The notes under the pieces were generated by a model, which was given only the letters and a program-made list of their open reading frames with translations, did not search any database and had not been told where the DNA came from. From an uncultured bacterium (lineage in GTDB: Bacteria > Pseudomonadota > Alphaproteobacteria > SP197): a stretch of 31,424 bases of DNA. Position numbers and translations under genes: made by a program. This document shows, in pieces, positions 17,557-24,295 of this stretch. Within the stretch, counting starts at the first letter, position 1; each line of letters begins with the position of its first letter. Location of the stretch: assembly GCA_938014945.1 (NCBI GenBank), contig CALLQH010000107.1, positions 1-31,424 on the forward strand, read 5' to 3'.

Positions 17557-19185
17557 CTATACCAGACGCGACTGCTCGACGGCCGCACCGACGAAAGAGG
17601 CAAAGAGCGGGTGGGGATCGAAGGGCTTGGATTTCAGTTCGGGATGGAACTGGACGCCCACGAACCAGGGATGGTCCTTCAGCTCGATGATCTCGGGCAG
17701 TTCGCCATCCGGCGAAAGGCCGGAAAAGACGATGCCGTGTTCCTCGAGCTGCTTGCGGTAGTTGATGTTCACTTCGTAGCGGTGGCGATGGCGCTCGCTG
17801 ATGTGCTCGCTGCCGTAGATCGCCGCGACCGCGCTTCCGGGGGCAAGGTCGCAGGCGTAGGCGCCAAGGCGCATGGTGCCGCCCAGGTTGCCGTCGGCCG
17901 CCCGCTTCTCAAGCTGGTTGCCGTTCATCCACTCGGTCATCAGGCCGACCACGGCGTCCTCGCAGGGGCCGAACTCGGTGGAGGATGCACCGGCGATGCC
18001 CGCCAGATTGCGCGCCGCCTCGATCACCGCCATCTGCATGCCAAAGCAGATGCCGAAGTAGGGAATCTGACGCTCCCGCGCGAAGGTCACCGCGGCGATC
18101 TTGCCTGCCGAACCGCGCTCGCCGAAGCCGCCCGGCACCAGGATGCCGTTGACGTTCTCCAGGTGGTTGACGGCATCCTCGCGCTCGAAGATCTCCGAAT
18201 CGATCCAGTTTAGGTGGACCTTCACCTTGTTGGCGATGCCGCCGTGGGCGAGCGCCTCGTTGAGCGACTTGTAGGCATCCGCCAGGCCCGTGTACTTGCC
18301 GACCACCGCGATGGTGACGTCGCCGTCGGGCTGGCGGACGTCCTCGACGATGGTGCGCCAGGTGGAAAGGTCCGGGCTGGTGCGGTCGGGCATGCCGAAG
18401 GCTTCCAGCACCTCGCGGTCCAGGCCGGCGTCGTGATAGGCGATCGGCACCTGATAGATCGTGTCGACATCCAGCGCGGGGATCACCGCGGATTCGCGCA
18501 CATTGCAGAACAGCGCGATCTTGCGCCGGTCGCTGGCGGGCAGCGGATATTCGGAGCGGCAGACCAGGATGTCGGGCTGCAGGCCGATGGAGCGCAGTTC
18601 CTTCACCGAATGCTGGGTCGGCTTGGTCTTCAGCTCGCCCGCGGCCTTCAGGTAGGGCACCAGGGTATGGTGGATCAGGATGGCGTGCTGGCGCGGCAGT
18701 TCCTGCACGAGCTGGCGCACGGCCTCGAAGAACGGCAGGCCCTCGATGTCGCCCACCGTGCCGCCGACCTCGCAGAGCACGAAATCGGCATCGTCCGTAT
18801 CGGCCTGGACGTAATGCTTGATGACATCGGTGACGTGGGGAATGACCTGGACGGTGCCGCCCAGATAATCGCCGCGCCGTTCCCGGCTGATGACATCGGA
18901 ATAGACACGCCCGCTCGTCACCGTGTCGCTCTTGCGCGCCGGGACGCCGGTGAAGCGTTCGTAATGGCCGAGGTCGAGGTCGGTTTCGGCGCCGTCGTCG
19001 GTGACGAAGACCTCGCCGTGCTGATACGGGCTCATCGTGCCCGGATCGACGTTAAGATAGGGGTCGAACTTCCTCAGGCGCACGCGATAGCCGCGCGCCT
19101 GGAGCAAGGCTCCCAATGCAGCCGTCGTCAGGCCCTTGCCGAGGGATGAGACCACGCCGCCGGTGACAAATACATACCGCGCCAT
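17557..19185 (-). CDS. pyrG: CTP synthase
   Basis: Makes CTP from UTP using glutamine-derived ammonia. The N-terminal synthetase domain begins YVFVTGGVVSSLGKGLTTAALG with the P-loop. DPYLNVDPGTMSPYQHGEVFV and EVGGTVGDIEGLPF follow. The C-terminal class I glutaminase has the oxyanion region LVPGGFGERG, nucleophile cysteine in GICFGMQMAV, and the His-Glu pair in VQFHPELKSKP. Length 542 is standard. Nothing resembling a ribosome site precedes the ATG (the eight bases before it read GACCTCCC), and a promoter-like pair lies so close that the message may be leaderless. It is followed by kdsA. Confidence 0.97.
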   Translation of the reverse strand: MARYVFVTGGVVSSLGKGLTTAALGALLQARGYRVRLRKFDPYLNVDPGTMSPYQHGEVFVTDDGAETDLDLGHYERFTGVPARKSDTVTSGRVYSDVISRERRGDYLGGTVQVIPHVTDVIKHYVQADTDDADFVLCEVGGTVGDIEGLPFFEAVRQLVQELPRQHAILIHHTLVPYLKAAGELKTKPTQHSVKELRSIGLQPDILVCRSEYPLPASDRRKIALFCNVRESAVIPALDVDTIYQVPIAYHDAGLDREVLEAFGMPDRTSPDLSTWRTIVEDVRQPDGDVTIAVVGKYTGLADAYKSLNEALAHGGIANKVKVHLNWIDSEIFEREDAVNHLENVNGILVPGGFGERGSAGKIAAVTFARERQIPYFGICFGMQMAVIEAARNLAGIAGASSTEFGPCEDAVVGLMTEWMNGNQLEKRAADGNLGGTMRLGAYACDLAPGSAVAAIYGSEHISERHRHRYEVNINYRKQLEEHGIVFSGLSPDGELPEIIELKDHPWFVGVQFHPELKSKPFDPHPLFASFVGAAVEQSRLV

Positions 19186-19193
19186 GGGAGGTC

Positions 19194-19221
19194 AGCCTAT
19201 CACAACGGCGTGTTTGCCCAA
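19194..19221 (-). promoter_or_regulatory. Candidate pyrG promoter very close to the start codon
   Basis: Minus-strand TTGGGC (19216-19221) is followed after 16 bases by TAGGCT (19194-19199), only eight bases before the pyrG ATG. Transcription would begin at or next to the ATG. The boxes are weak matches, so confidence is low. Confidence 0.28.
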
Positions 19222-19264
19222 CCTCGGAAGCGGTTGGCAGTCACGTCTGGCTGTGGATGAACCG

Positions 19265-19285
19265 GAGGCGCTCTTCGGGCGCCTC
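19265..19285 (-). terminator. GC-rich hairpin overlapping the secG stop
   Basis: GAGGCGC and GCGCCTC form a 7-base perfect stem, extendable by a G-T and a C-G pair to a tight loop. The hairpin covers the end of secG. No T-run follows on the minus strand (CGGTTCATCC), so termination would be weak or factor-assisted. Confidence 0.35.
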
Positions 19286-19631
19286 ATTCTGCGGCCGGAA
19301 CGCTGGGTTCGGCCGGAGCCTCGGTCGCCGCAGGAAGGTTCTGCGTGGCCTCGGCCGGGATCGAATCAACGATCGAGGTCGGCGTGCCGCGATCCGACAT
19401 GATGATCGTGAGCACCAGGCTCGAAATGAAGAACAGGGTCGCGACGATCGCCGTTGCCCGGGTCAGCAGATTCGCGGTGCCGCGGGCCGACATGAAGCCG
19501 CCCATGCCGCCACCGCCGCCGCCTCCACCGCCGCCCATGCCGAGGCCGCCGCCCTCGCTGCGCTGCAGCAGGACGAGACCCACGATGGCCGTGGCAAACA
19601 GGACGTGAAGGACGATGAGGATCGTCTCCAT
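19284..19631 (-). CDS. secG: SecG preprotein translocase subunit
   Basis: Small SecYEG subunit with two membrane helices. The first helix is ILIVLHVLFATAIVGLVLLQ (about 4-23), then the conserved RSEGGGLGMG, then a run of ten consecutive glycines, then GGFMSARGTANLLTRATAI leading into the second helix (ATLFFISSLVLTIIM). The C-terminal tail is Ala/Pro/Glu-rich (about 85-115). SecG loops are normally glycine-rich, but the pure run is long. Length 115 is normal. The gene lies between pyrG (98 bases downstream) and the ggt-like gene (114 bases upstream). In related genomes secG usually follows tpiA directly, so the ggt-like gene appears to be an insertion. Confidence 0.92.
   Translation of the reverse strand: METILIVLHVLFATAIVGLVLLQRSEGGGLGMGGGGGGGGGGMGGFMSARGTANLLTRATAIVATLFFISSLVLTIIMSDRGTPTSIVDSIPAEATQNLPAATEAPAEPSVPAAE
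19506..19535. repeat. Glycine-codon microsatellite in secG
   Basis: Ten glycine codons in a row (GGC/GGT/GGA on the minus strand), flanked by Met codons. The near-perfect GGC repeat could gain or lose whole codons by slippage without breaking the frame. Confidence 0.8.
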
Positions 19632-19664
19632 GGATCGGCTGTACCCGTAACGGTTTCGGACGAA

Positions 19665-19685
19665 GCCCGGCCGTTCCGACCGGGC
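19665..19685. other. Strong hairpin between the ggt-like gene and secG
   Basis: GCCCGGCCG (19665-19673) pairs with CGACCGGGC (19677-19685) through nine pairs including one G-T, closed by a 3-base loop. On the minus strand it sits in the secG leader about 34 bases before the ATG. It lacks a following T-run. It could be a terminator for the ggt-like gene or an mRNA leader structure. Confidence 0.4.
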
Positions 19686-19745
19686 GCGCGAGCCTTTAAC
19701 ACAGGCTTGCAGGTGATGCCAGAGCGCGCCCGGCCCTTTATCGGC

Positions 19746-21443
19746 TCAGAGGCCGGCGATGCCGGTATTCCAGTTCGGCCCTGCCCCACCCGTGAGCACC
19801 TTGCGGCGGGCATCGAAGCCCACTGCGCAGACCCGTCCGAAGGGCCAGCCGCCCGGCTCCTCCGAGACGGTCTGAACCTGGTGCCCTGCCTTTTCCATGC
19901 GCTTGCGCACGGCTTCGGGTATGCGCAGATCGACCACGGTCTCCCTGCCCTGGCAGTGGACGCGCGGATGATCGACCGCGGCCTGCGCCTTCATGCGGTA
20001 GTCGACCATGTTGAGGAAAGTGTGGAGCACGCCGGTCTCGATCCGGTAGCCGCCCGAGCCCGATCCGGCAAAGACCGGCTTGCCCCGCCGCGCCGCCACG
20101 ATGGCGGGCGCCGCGAAGATCGGCATCTTGCCCGGGGCGATGGAGTTCGGCAGGCCCGGCCTGGGATCGAAGTTCTGCATGGCGTTGTTCAGGAAACAGC
20201 CGACCTCGGGGACATAGACCGTCGAGCCCCAGGCCGAACCCACCGAGATGCAGCAGGAGGCAAGGTTGCCCTCGCCGTCGGCCGCCGCGACCTGGCTGGT
20301 GCCCTCGCGGCGCGCCAGGGAGCGCGGATCGGTGATCACCTCCGGCGCGGGCCCGTCGGGATCGAAGGGCCAGGGATCGCCGGCCTCCATGGGGCGGGCC
20401 ATGGCTTTCGTCTTGCGCAGCAGACGCTGGCGGACGGCCGCGAATTCCTTGCTCGCCAGCCCGGCCACGGGCGCGCGGACGAAATCGGGATCGCCGTAGT
20501 GGCGCATGGAATCGGTGAAGGCGACACCCAGCGCCTCGGCCACCAGATGGCGGTATTCGAAGCTGTCGGGGCCGAAGGCGGCGAGATCGTAGTGCTCCAG
20601 GATGTTGAGCGCCTCGTAGGCGACCTGATCGAAGCAGCTGGTGTAATCGAGGCCGCGGTACTGCGTGGGCTGTTCCAGCAGGACACGGGGACGGTAAGCG
20701 GCCAGATCGTCTTCGGAGAGAATGCCGCCGACCGAGCGCATGTAGTCGCCGATCGCGCGCGCGATCTTGCCCTTGTAGAAGGCACCGGGGCCCTTCGCGG
20801 CAACCGCCTTCAGGGTGCGCGCAAGGGCGCTGGTGTCGATGCGCTTAGGGCCTGCTGCCCGCCCGTTGCCTTCACCCTCGGGCAGCAGCACGACGCGGGT
20901 GGCTTCAAGGAACGGGCCATCCGCCAGCCGCTCGGCGGTCCCCAGGCGGTCGGCAAAGCTTACCGCGATGCCATCCTCGGCAAGGCCGATGGCGGGCTCC
21001 AGAACGCGCTTCAGCGGCAGCTTGCCGAACAGCTCGTGCACCAGGCAGAAGCCGGCAATGGCGCCCGGCACGGCGGGCGCCAGCGCTCCGAAATCGGCCT
21101 TGTGTCCCTTGGTAAACGGGTGGCCGTAATAGGTTTCGGCCTTTTCCTCGATCTCGAACATGTCGGCGTGTGCGGCCAGGGGCGCGCGGCAATAGGAATC
21201 GATCGAGACGAAGCGGTTGTCCCTGGCCAGCCAGACCGAGATATGACCGTAGCCACCGATGCCGCAGGACGCCGGCTCGACGACGAAGGAAACGAAGGCC
21301 GCAGCCGTCAGGGCGTCGATGGCGTTGCCGCCCAGCCGGATCGCCTCGATCCCGGCCTGAGCCGCCAGCGGATGACCGCCGCTGCAGACCCCGCGCTCGG
21401 CCTCGACGGGGGTGTGGGTAAAAACAGGCTGGCTGGTGATCAT
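19746..21443 (-). CDS. Gamma-glutamyltranspeptidase-family Ntn hydrolase, atypical active site
   Basis: Self-cleaving N-terminal-nucleophile hydrolase of the GGT family, 565 residues. Early landmarks are GVCSGGHPLAAQAGIEAIR, GGNAIDALTAAAFV and VEPASCGIGGYGH. The nucleophile should be Thr382 in REGTSQVAAADGEGNLA. Downstream are WGSTVYVPEVGCFLNNAMQNF and GSGSGGYRIETGVL. Aligned by eye to E. coli GGT, Asn411, Gln430 and Asp433, which hold the gamma-glutamyl group, are Gly402, Ala421 and Asn424 here, and the Ser462/Ser463 pair is missing. Glutathione is therefore an uncertain substrate; another amide or acyl substrate is possible. No signal peptide is visible, so it is probably cytoplasmic. It lies 22 bases after tpiA and likely shares its transcript. 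Confidence 0.85.
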   Translation of the reverse strand: MITSQPVFTHTPVEAERGVCSGGHPLAAQAGIEAIRLGGNAIDALTAAAFVSFVVEPASCGIGGYGHISVWLARDNRFVSIDSYCRAPLAAHADMFEIEEKAETYYGHPFTKGHKADFGALAPAVPGAIAGFCLVHELFGKLPLKRVLEPAIGLAEDGIAVSFADRLGTAERLADGPFLEATRVVLLPEGEGNGRAAGPKRIDTSALARTLKAVAAKGPGAFYKGKIARAIGDYMRSVGGILSEDDLAAYRPRVLLEQPTQYRGLDYTSCFDQVAYEALNILEHYDLAAFGPDSFEYRHLVAEALGVAFTDSMRHYGDPDFVRAPVAGLASKEFAAVRQRLLRKTKAMARPMEAGDPWPFDPDGPAPEVITDPRSLARREGTSQVAAADGEGNLASCCISVGSAWGSTVYVPEVGCFLNNAMQNFDPRPGLPNSIAPGKMPIFAAPAIVAARRGKPVFAGSGSGGYRIETGVLHTFLNMVDYRMKAQAAVDHPRVHCQGRETVVDLRIPEAVRKRMEKAGHQVQTVSEEPGGWPFGRVCAVGFDARRKVLTGGAGPNWNTGIAGL

Positions 21444-21465
21444 GGGCTGCTCCGATGGACCCGTC

Positions 21466-22215
21466 TCAGTGAGGCGCGGCCTCTACGATGGTCCAGAAGT
21501 CGTCCGGCTTGAGGCTGGCGCCGCCGACCAGCGCGCCGTTGACGTGGGGCACGCGCAGCAGTTCATGGGCGTTGCCCGCGTTCACCGAGCCACCGTAGAG
21601 CAGGCGCACGCCCTGCCCTTCGGAATCCAGAATGGAGACCAGTTCGGCGCGCAGCACGTCGTGAATCTCGGCGACATCGCCGGGGGTTGCCGTGTTGCCG
21701 GTACCGATCGCCCAGATCGGCTCGTAGGCGACGACCGTGTTCGCAGCATTGGCCGAGGGCGGCAGGGAACCGGCGAGCTGACCGCTCACCACCGCTGCGG
21801 CCCTGCCCTGTTCACGCTCCTCGGCGCTTTCGCCCAGGCAGACGATGGCGACCAGCCCGGCGCGGTGCGCGGCGGCAGCCTTGGCGGCGACCAGGGCATC
21901 GTTCTCGCCATGGTCGCGGCGGCGCTCGGAGTGGCCGACGATGACATGACTGCAACCGAAATCGGCGAGCATGGATGCAGCGACATCACCCGTGAAGGCG
22001 CCCTTGTCCTCGGCGTGGCAGTCCTGTCCGCCCACGGCAAGCGGGCTGCCCTTGGCGGCGGCGATGACATCGGCGATCAGGATGGCGGGCGGACACACCA
22101 GCACATCGCAACCGGGCGCCGACCCTGCGGCCCTGGCCTTCAGCGCCTCGATCAGCGCCGCGCTGTCGGCCCGCAGGCCGTTCATCTTCCAATTGCCCGC
22201 GATCAGCGACTTCAT
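21466..22215 (-). CDS. tpiA: Triosephosphate isomerase
   Basis: Interconverts dihydroxyacetone phosphate and glyceraldehyde-3-phosphate. The active-site Asn and Lys are in IAGNWKMNG (5-13), the catalytic His in CSHVIVGHSERR, the catalytic Glu in VVAYEPIWAIGTG, and the phosphate-binding loop in RLLYGGSVNAGNA. Length 249 is normal. The ATG at 22215 follows a GAGGG ribosome site. It is the first gene of the minus-strand cluster tpiA-ggt-secG-pyrG-kdsA-eno-ftsB, and it diverges from the ppiD-like gene across a 200-base intergenic region that contains two candidate promoters. Confidence 0.97.
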   Translation of the reverse strand: MKSLIAGNWKMNGLRADSAALIEALKARAAGSAPGCDVLVCPPAILIADVIAAAKGSPLAVGGQDCHAEDKGAFTGDVAASMLADFGCSHVIVGHSERRRDHGENDALVAAKAAAAHRAGLVAIVCLGESAEEREQGRAAAVVSGQLAGSLPPSANAANTVVAYEPIWAIGTGNTATPGDVAEIHDVLRAELVSILDSEGQGVRLLYGGSVNAGNAHELLRVPHVNGALVGGASLKPDDFWTIVEAAPH

Positions 22216-22245
22216 CTCAACCCTCGTTTCCTGAACCTTCTACGG

Positions 22246-22275
22246 CTCATACCATGGTGCCGCGACCATGCCCAA
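22246..22275 (-). promoter_or_regulatory. Candidate tpiA promoter
   Basis: Minus-strand TTGGGC (22270-22275) is separated by 18 bases from TATGAG (22246-22251). Transcription would begin near 22239, about 24 bases before the tpiA ATG. Confidence 0.33.
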
Positions 22276-22293
22276 GAGGCTCGGTACGCCACA

Positions 22294-22327
22294 CCCTTCC
22301 GGGTGCTGCGGAAGCCTGCCGGAAGGG
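22294..22327. repeat. Dyad element between the divergent tpiA and ppiD promoters
   Basis: CCCTTCCGG (22294-22302) and CCGGAAGGG (22319-22327) are perfect 9-base inverted arms with a 16-base loop. An outer GGCTC (22279-22283)/GAGCC (22332-22336) pair nests around them. A competing 6-base stem, CTTCCG with CGGAAG, lies inside. The element sits exactly between the two predicted -35 boxes. It may be an operator shared by both directions or a structured RNA; neither is proven. Confidence 0.45.
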
Positions 22328-22339
22328 CGCGGAGCCGGG

Positions 22340-22368
22340 TTGCCGCCATAGGGCGCTCTCCCTAAGAT
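22340..22368 (+). promoter_or_regulatory. Candidate promoter of ppiD-trpE
   Basis: TTGCCG (22340-22345) and TAAGAT (22363-22368) are 17 bases apart. The -10 box matches four of six consensus bases. It would give a leader of about 40 bases before the ppiD-like ATG at 22416, with no trp leader peptide. Confidence 0.42.
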
Positions 22369-22415
22369 GCGCGCCCTTTCGTCCCCTGTTCTGTCTCTCT
22401 GGAAAGAAGCCGATC

Positions 22416-24293
22416 ATGTTGACCCAGATGCGCAAAGGCGCCTCCTCCTGGCCGGCCAAGGTGCTGCTGGGCGTAATCGCGCTGTCCTTCGTGGTCTGGG
22501 GCATGGGCGGCATCTTCACGGAGCGCAATGTCAACGTCGTCGGCCAGGTCGGCGATGTCGACATCGAGATCCAGCGGCTGCAGGCGACCTACAACCAGCA
22601 GGCGCGCCAGTTCGAAAGCCAGGGTTTCCAGATCGATCAGGGCAGCGACCTGTCGCGTGCCATCGCGCGGCTTGCCATGGACCAGCTTGTCGAGCGCACG
22701 CTCTACCGCATCGCCGCCGACGAGATGGGCGTTACGGTCGATGACGAGACCGTACGTGCCGATATCGCCAGCAACGGTCTGTTCCAGGATGACGACGGCC
22801 GCTTCGATCCGGGCAGCTTTACCATGGTGCTTGCCAGCAACAATCTGTCCGAAGCGGCCTATGTCAGCTCGCTGCGTGGCCAGATCGCCGATTCCCAGCT
22901 GCAGAACGGCATCGGCGCCATCCCCTACGCACCGGACTTCGCGGTCGACCTGATCTACGGCTACCGCAACGAACAGCGCACCGCCGAGATCGCCGTCATT
23001 CCCAACGACGTGCTGGCACCCACCGTGGAGCCCGCCGCCGGCGAACTGGAGGCGTTCTTCGAGGACCACGCCGACCGCTACCAGGCGCCCGAGTATCGGA
23101 CAGGCAACTATGTGGCGATCTACCCGGCCGACCTGGCTCCGGAGATGAGCGTCACCGAGGACGAACTGCGGGACTATTACGATGCCAACGAGGCGCGCTG
23201 GATCGAGCCCGCGCAGCGCGACGTTCGCCGCATGGCCTTTGCCACCATGGAAGAGGCCCAGACGGCCAGCGACCGGGTTGCGGCCGGCGAGGACTTCGAT
23301 GCGGTTGCCGCCGACATGGGCAGCGACGTGCTCGATCTGGGCACGGTCGGGCGCTCCGACCTGTTTGGTGACCTGACCGAGCCGATCTTTGCCCTTGAGG
23401 CGGGCGAACCCAGCGCGCCCATCGCCTCGCCGCTGGGCGGCTATCTGGTCGCGGAGGTGACGGCGATCCAGCCGGAGGTGGTGGAGAGCTTCGAGGAAGC
23501 GCGCGACGAGGTCGCCAACCAGCTCGCCCTGGAGAAGGCCTATGACGCCATGTACGGCCTCTCGGACGATCTCGACAACCTGCTTGCCGGCGGGGACAGC
23601 ATCGCCGATGCCGCCCAGGCCCTGGGCCTGGAATACAAGACGGTGACCGAAGTCGACGCTGCGGGCAATGCACGCGATCCGCTCTCCCTGCAGGCGATCC
23701 CGGATGCGCCCGAGTTCCTGGTGGAGCTTTTTGCCGCCGCTCCGGGTTTTGCCTCGCCCGTCATCGAAACCGACGACGGCGCCCTGATGGCCGTGGACGT
23801 GACCGCGATCGAGCCTGCCCGCCCGCTGACCTTCGAGGAGGCCCGTGACCGGGTCGCCGCCGACTGGCGGACCGAGCGTCAGAACGATCTTGCCAGCCAG
23901 GCCGCCGAGCAGGCTGTAGCCGGTCTCGACAAGGCGGGCGAACTTTCCGGCGCCTTCCCCGATATCGAGATTGCCGTGGAACAGCCGGGCGCGTTCCGCC
24001 GCAGCGAGGCGCCCGAGATCGATGGCGTGAACCTTGATGTCGTGGCCGCCCTCTTTGCCGCCCAGCCCGGCGATGTGGTGGTCCTGCCTGCCGATGGCGC
24101 AGAGGCCCAGGTGGTTGCCCGGCTGGTCTCGGTGGAGCCGGCCGATCCCGCCGCAGACGAAGAAGGCGTGGTCGCCCTGCGCGACACCCTGACGAGCGCC
24201 ATGATCAGCGACGTTGGCGATCAGTTCCGCGGCCTGCTGCGGTCCGAGCACGAGATCACGGTCGATCAGGCCATGATCGACCAGTATTTCTGA
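22416..24293 (+). CDS. PpiD/SurA-like membrane-anchored peptidyl-prolyl isomerase
   Basis: Periplasmic foldase anchored by one N-terminal membrane helix (about residues 14-32, KVLLGVIALSFVVWGMGGIF). A SurA_N-type chaperone region follows, including VGDVDIEIQRLQATYNQQ and AMDQLVERTLYRIAADEMGV. A parvulin-like domain lies around 262-350 and contains VGRSDLFGDLTEPIFALEAG and SPLGGYLVAEV. The remainder is a divergent second half with FEEARDRVAADWR. I chose the ATG at 22416 after GGAAAGAAG, giving 625 residues, because the in-frame extension from 22254 covers the intergenic elements and lacks family features. trpE begins two bases after its stop. Such a gene in front of trpE is common in alphaproteobacteria. 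Confidence 0.9.
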   Translation: MLTQMRKGASSWPAKVLLGVIALSFVVWGMGGIFTERNVNVVGQVGDVDIEIQRLQATYNQQARQFESQGFQIDQGSDLSRAIARLAMDQLVERTLYRIAADEMGVTVDDETVRADIASNGLFQDDDGRFDPGSFTMVLASNNLSEAAYVSSLRGQIADSQLQNGIGAIPYAPDFAVDLIYGYRNEQRTAEIAVIPNDVLAPTVEPAAGELEAFFEDHADRYQAPEYRTGNYVAIYPADLAPEMSVTEDELRDYYDANEARWIEPAQRDVRRMAFATMEEAQTASDRVAAGEDFDAVAADMGSDVLDLGTVGRSDLFGDLTEPIFALEAGEPSAPIASPLGGYLVAEVTAIQPEVVESFEEARDEVANQLALEKAYDAMYGLSDDLDNLLAGGDSIADAAQALGLEYKTVTEVDAAGNARDPLSLQAIPDAPEFLVELFAAAPGFASPVIETDDGALMAVDVTAIEPARPLTFEEARDRVAADWRTERQNDLASQAAEQAVAGLDKAGELSGAFPDIEIAVEQPGAFRRSEAPEIDGVNLDVVAALFAAQPGDVVVLPADGAEAQVVARLVSVEPADPAADEEGVVALRDTLTSAMISDVGDQFRGLLRSEHEITVDQAMIDQYF

Positions 24294-24295
24294 CC

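Noticed and set aside
19632..19745. A tRNA-Leu gene next to secG, as in E. coli
   Set aside because: The only structure is a simple GC hairpin. No cloverleaf arms or T-loop sequence are seen.
19257..21512. A 751-codon plus-strand open frame opposite ggt
   Set aside because: It is antisense to the conserved ggt-like and secG genes and shows no family motif.
22279..22336. Signal recognition particle RNA in the tpiA-ppiD gap
   Set aside because: A GGAA tetraloop hairpin is present, but the conserved SRP internal loops and the GGAAGGAAGCAG core are not.
22362..24251. A 629-codon minus-strand open frame opposite ppiD
   Set aside because: It mirrors the ppiD-like gene, which has a membrane helix, parvulin features, a ribosome site and operon context.
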